Positions 15,408 to 17,603 of a DNA stretch of 17,603 bases are shown piece by piece. Numbering within the stretch: the first letter of the stretch is position 1; every line of letters begins with the position of its first letter. The translations under genes and the position numbers were made by a program. The stretch comes from Bacteroides sp. UBA939 (GTDB lineage Bacteria > Bacteroidota > Bacteroidia > Bacteroidales > Bacteroidaceae): NCBI RefSeq assembly GCF_002293435.1, contig NZ_DBDF01000108.1:9416-27018 (forward strand), given 5' to 3'. The notes under the pieces were generated by a model, which did not search any database, had not been told where the DNA came from, and saw nothing but the letters and a program-made list of their open reading frames with translations.

Positions 15408-15415
15408 CAAAATTA
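15408..15415 (-). promoter_or_regulatory. Possible internal fabH promoter -7 element
   Basis: On the minus strand TAATTTTG is an exact TAnnTTTG overlapping the rpmF stop codon. The nearest TTG upstream is 23 bp away, longer than the usual 19-21. If used, it gives fabH a leader of about 100 nt, consistent with the unusually long rpmF-fabH gap. Confidence 0.3.
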
Positions 15416-15598
15416 TACAGCGGCTTCTTTTTCGATAGCAAGCTTACCCCTGTAGTATCCACAAGCGCTACATACGGTATGATATACATGCCATTCACCA
15501 CAGTTAGGGCAAATAGCCAATGTAGGAGCTACTGCTTTATCATGAGTTCTTCTTTTTGCAGTTCTTGTTTTAGACTGTCTTCTCTTAGGATGTGCCAT
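15413..15598 (-). CDS. rpmF: 50S ribosomal protein L32
   Basis: Small basic ribosomal protein of 61 residues. The N-terminus MAHPKRRQSKTRTAKRRTHD is the L32 hallmark, and CPNC (C30, C33) with CSAC (C43, C46) form a complete zinc ribbon, so this is the zinc-binding form. Start ATG 15598 lies 12 nt after the yceD stop codon. The yceD-rpmF pairing is conserved across bacteria and supports both calls. Confidence 0.97.
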   Translation of the reverse strand: MAHPKRRQSKTRTAKRRTHDKAVAPTLAICPNCGEWHVYHTVCSACGYYRGKLAIEKEAAV

Positions 15599-15610
15599 TT
15601 TTCTTAATCT

Positions 15611-16195
15611 TTAATTGTTATCTAATATTTTCTTTAATTCATTCCAACGCGGGTCTATTTGCGTTTCCTCTTCTTCTCCGGCATTTGGCATATCTTCTGC
15701 TTCGCTTTCGACAAACATATCTTCCGCTTCATCATCCGCTTTAGTACGCAAATGCTTATTCAACTTACTGTTCATAGCTTTGTTACACTTTCCGGGAGCA
15801 TGCACATGCTTCATCGGAATAGACAATGCGATAAACTCATACATGAACCATGCCACATTGATTTCTCCTTCTTCTTCAGGAATCACAATAAGATTGTCAC
15901 CTTCTTCCGCATATTCATGACCAAACTTCACCATCAATTTATCTGTTGAACTGATAAGTTGTTCCATATCGTCCAAACAGCGGTCGCATGGCACCCATAC
16001 CATACCATCAGTTTGGAAGTTCAATTCAAAAGCACGAGATGTTTTCTTTACAAGCAATGTGACATTTACTTTGCCTTTTTGCACTTCAGGGGCATCAATG
16101 TTAGCAAAGAAAAGGTTATCCAGAACAAACTCATATTTACATGAATCCGCCTGCATACCTTTCAAATCTATTTTGTATTTATCAAACTTTCCCAA
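15611..16195 (-). CDS. yceD: YceD/DUF177 family protein, ribosome (23S rRNA) accumulation factor
   Basis: Member of the DUF177 family found upstream of rpmF in most bacteria; in E. coli and plants homologues affect 23S rRNA accumulation. Seen in its 194 residues: central CDRCLD (C70, C73) and KHVHAPGKC (H130, H132, C137), positions where the family has a conserved motif, and a strongly acidic tail (about 153-178) before IDPRWNELKKIL. That last element, DPRW-x-L-x-x-L, is typical of the family's C-terminus. The start is a TTG at 16195 (MGKFDKYKID): no ATG occurs before residue 14, and this N-terminus matches what is usual in Bacteroides proteins of this family. A -7 element lies 25 nt upstream. 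It is the first gene of the yceD-rpmF-fabH unit. Confidence 0.88.
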   Translation of the reverse strand: MGKFDKYKIDLKGMQADSCKYEFVLDNLFFANIDAPEVQKGKVNVTLLVKKTSRAFELNFQTDGMVWVPCDRCLDDMEQLISSTDKLMVKFGHEYAEEGDNLIVIPEEEGEINVAWFMYEFIALSIPMKHVHAPGKCNKAMNSKLNKHLRTKADDEAEDMFVESEAEDMPNAGEEEETQIDPRWNELKKILDNN

Positions 16196-16219
16196 GGCTT
16201 CTTTTATTTATTTGGGCGA

Positions 16220-16252
16220 CAAAGATACAAATAATTATCCTTATTATACAGT
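16220..16252 (-). promoter_or_regulatory. Putative promoter of yceD-rpmF-fabH
   Basis: On the minus strand TATCTTTG (16220-16227) is an exact TAnnTTTG; ACTG (16249-16252), a two-of-four match to TTTG, lies 21 bp upstream. The start would be near 16213, about 17 nt before the TTG start codon, a short leader like those of other genes here. Confidence 0.5.
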
Positions 16253-16269
16253 AATTGGCAACGAAATAT

Positions 16270-17418
16270 TCATTTTTTAAGCTCTATTCTAAATATCGTG
16301 CCTTTATTTATCTCCGACTGCTTTATAAAAATACGTCCGGAATGATATTCTACTATAATGCGACGTACCAATGAAAGTCCTAATCCCCACCCTCTTTTCT
16401 TAGTTGTATAGCCGGGAGTAAAAACTGTTTCAAAATATCGTTTGTCAATTCCCTTTCCTGTATCAGCAACGTCAATATGCCAGTGCTTCGATGTTTCATG
16501 CACCGAAATAACCAGATTTCCGACTCCTCCCATTGCATCAATAGCATTTTTACAAAGATTTTCTATCACCCATTCAAATAAGGCTACATTCAAACGTATG
16601 GGTGGAAGTGCATCCGGCAATTGGGTTATAATATTCACTTTATCCGAAGCACGATGAGCTATGTAATCTGTCACTCGTATTAACAGGTCTTTCAGATTGG
16701 CATCTTCCAATTCCGGAATAGACCCAATCTTGGAAAAACGATTGGCAATCATTTGCAACCGCTCTACATCTTCTGCCATAGCCGGAATCAAATCATCTTG
16801 CGGATATTGCATCTTCAATAATTCAACCCAAGCCATCAATGAAGAAATAGGAGTCCCTAACTGGTGGGCTGTCTCTTTGGAAAGCCCTACCCATACTTTA
16901 TTCTGTTCTGCTTTCTTAGCACTTAAAAGAGCAAAGATGGCTATTAAAACGAAGATAAGCACTACCGCTAACTGAACATAAGGATAAATGGCCAAACGGG
17001 TAAGCATCAAAGAAGAGCCGTAACATACATCTAAATAATCTCCGTTTTCATTTAGATCCATGCGAATACTATTCCCTTCATATTTAAAACGCTCGACCTT
17101 GTCTGTTAAAGCAGTTACCGTATCATTGGACAAGATTTCTATATTCCTGTAAGTCTGTACTTCTCCATTTTGGTCAACTACAACCACCGGAATAGTATGA
17201 TTAGCGTTCAGTACTTTCAGCACCATTGTTAAGTCCGTATTAGCATCAGCAATCTGCAAATTCTTCATGGCTTCTGCCCATACTTCCATACGCTCCCGTT
17301 CTTCTGCCGACAAATCGGTCATTAAAGAATGAGAAACTCCAAGGGAGGCAATAGCTATCACCACGGCAACTAAAACCAACCAGAATTTTACCGGACGCAT
17401 TTGTTTGATAAATTGCAT
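16270..17418 (-). CDS. Sensor histidine kinase, two membrane segments, no HAMP
   Basis: Membrane-bound two-component sensor kinase of 382 residues. Seen: membrane helix 1 (about 12-29), a periplasmic loop of about 110 residues (36-146), membrane helix 2 (about 147-167), and only about 17 residues of linker, with no room for HAMP, to the H-box KETAHQLGTPISSL with phospho-acceptor H185. The catalytic domain has the N-box ENLCKNAIDAM (286-296), G1 DTGKGID (319-325), the F-box region (about 329-337) and G2 GWGLGLSL (343-350), all intact. The HQLGTP form of the H-box is common in Bacteroidetes kinases. The signal sensed is unknown. No response regulator is in the window; one could lie beyond the window edge. 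Ends 74 nt before yceD, which has its own promoter. I found no exact TAnnTTTG upstream. Confidence 0.93.
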   Translation of the reverse strand: MQFIKQMRPVKFWLVLVAVVIAIASLGVSHSLMTDLSAEERERMEVWAEAMKNLQIADANTDLTMVLKVLNANHTIPVVVVDQNGEVQTYRNIEILSNDTVTALTDKVERFKYEGNSIRMDLNENGDYLDVCYGSSLMLTRLAIYPYVQLAVVLIFVLIAIFALLSAKKAEQNKVWVGLSKETAHQLGTPISSLMAWVELLKMQYPQDDLIPAMAEDVERLQMIANRFSKIGSIPELEDANLKDLLIRVTDYIAHRASDKVNIITQLPDALPPIRLNVALFEWVIENLCKNAIDAMGGVGNLVISVHETSKHWHIDVADTGKGIDKRYFETVFTPGYTTKKRGWGLGLSLVRRIIVEYHSGRIFIKQSEINKGTIFRIELKK

Positions 17419-17545
17419 ATAAACAATAATGTTGTAAACTTACTGTATTTAAACGGGAAAAGCAAGCGAATATTATCCGGAAATCAGAGCAGGTATCAGA
17501 TAACTATTGCTTCTGTTATAAAGGCGAACCCTGCCTTGCCCTGCC

Positions 17546-17587
17546 ATATAGCAATTACACAATATAGCAATCACACACATAGCAATT
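17546..17587. repeat. Three short direct repeats (ATAGCAATYACAC)
   Basis: ATATAGCAATTACAC (from 17546), ATATAGCAATCACAC (from 17562) and ATAGCAATTA (from 17579) repeat at 16- and 15-nt spacing, about 130 nt upstream of the histidine kinase start. They could be operator half-sites or a small slippage repeat. Confidence 0.5.
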
Positions 17588-17603
17588 AAAAAAGCCTCCC
17601 GGT
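17586..17603 (-). terminator. Half of a terminator cut by the window edge
   Basis: On the minus strand the last bases read ACCGGGAGGCTTTTTT, a GC-rich arm followed by T6, which looks like the 3' half of an intrinsic terminator for a gene beyond the window. The other arm is not visible. Confidence 0.4.

Overview
This window looks like a core-chromosome segment of a Bacteroides species or close relative. The evidence is the AT-leaning composition, promoters of the Bacteroidales type (TTTG about 19-21 bp before TAnnTTTG) in front of several genes, few clear Shine-Dalgarno sequences, and protein sequences of the Bacteroidales type (short LptB, 451-residue trigger factor, 727-residue RecQ with a C-terminal extension). 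I see no phage, transposon, CRISPR, rRNA or tRNA.

Layout. (1) 49-2601, minus: a predicted inner-membrane one-component regulator, with a periplasmic lectin-like and Kelch-like sensor, one membrane helix, and a cytoplasmic SARP/BTAD-like DNA-binding part. (2) 2693-8451, minus: recQ, clpX, clpP and tig, a DNA repair and protein quality-control block. clpP and clpX are 2 nt apart; tig, clpP and recQ each have a plausible promoter, and hairpin terminators follow recQ and tig. (3) 8452-9424: a 973-nt stretch without a credible gene. It holds the tig promoter and three blocks of 22-bp tandem repeats of three unrelated sequences, each built from dyad symmetries. This is the least explained part of the window. 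(4) 9425-11958: lptB (minus), divergent from mlaE-mlaF (plus, 4-nt overlap); both encode parts of outer-membrane lipid transport machines. (5) 11968-17418, minus: a sensor histidine kinase, then yceD (DUF177), rpmF, fabH, era and der, a ribosome-assembly and fatty-acid-initiation cluster like the E. coli yceD-rpmF-plsX-fabH region but without plsX. A strong terminator lies between fabH and era.

Together the genes serve growth housekeeping: nascent-chain folding (Tig) and proteolysis (ClpXP), recombination repair (RecQ), LPS export and phospholipid trafficking (LptB, MlaEF), ribosome assembly GTPases (Der, Era) with L32, and the first condensation of fatty-acid synthesis (FabH). The less ordinary items are the membrane-tethered Kelch regulator, the 22-bp dyad repeat region, the VGY variant of the ClpP-docking loop in ClpX, and several overlaps of terminators with promoters or start codons.
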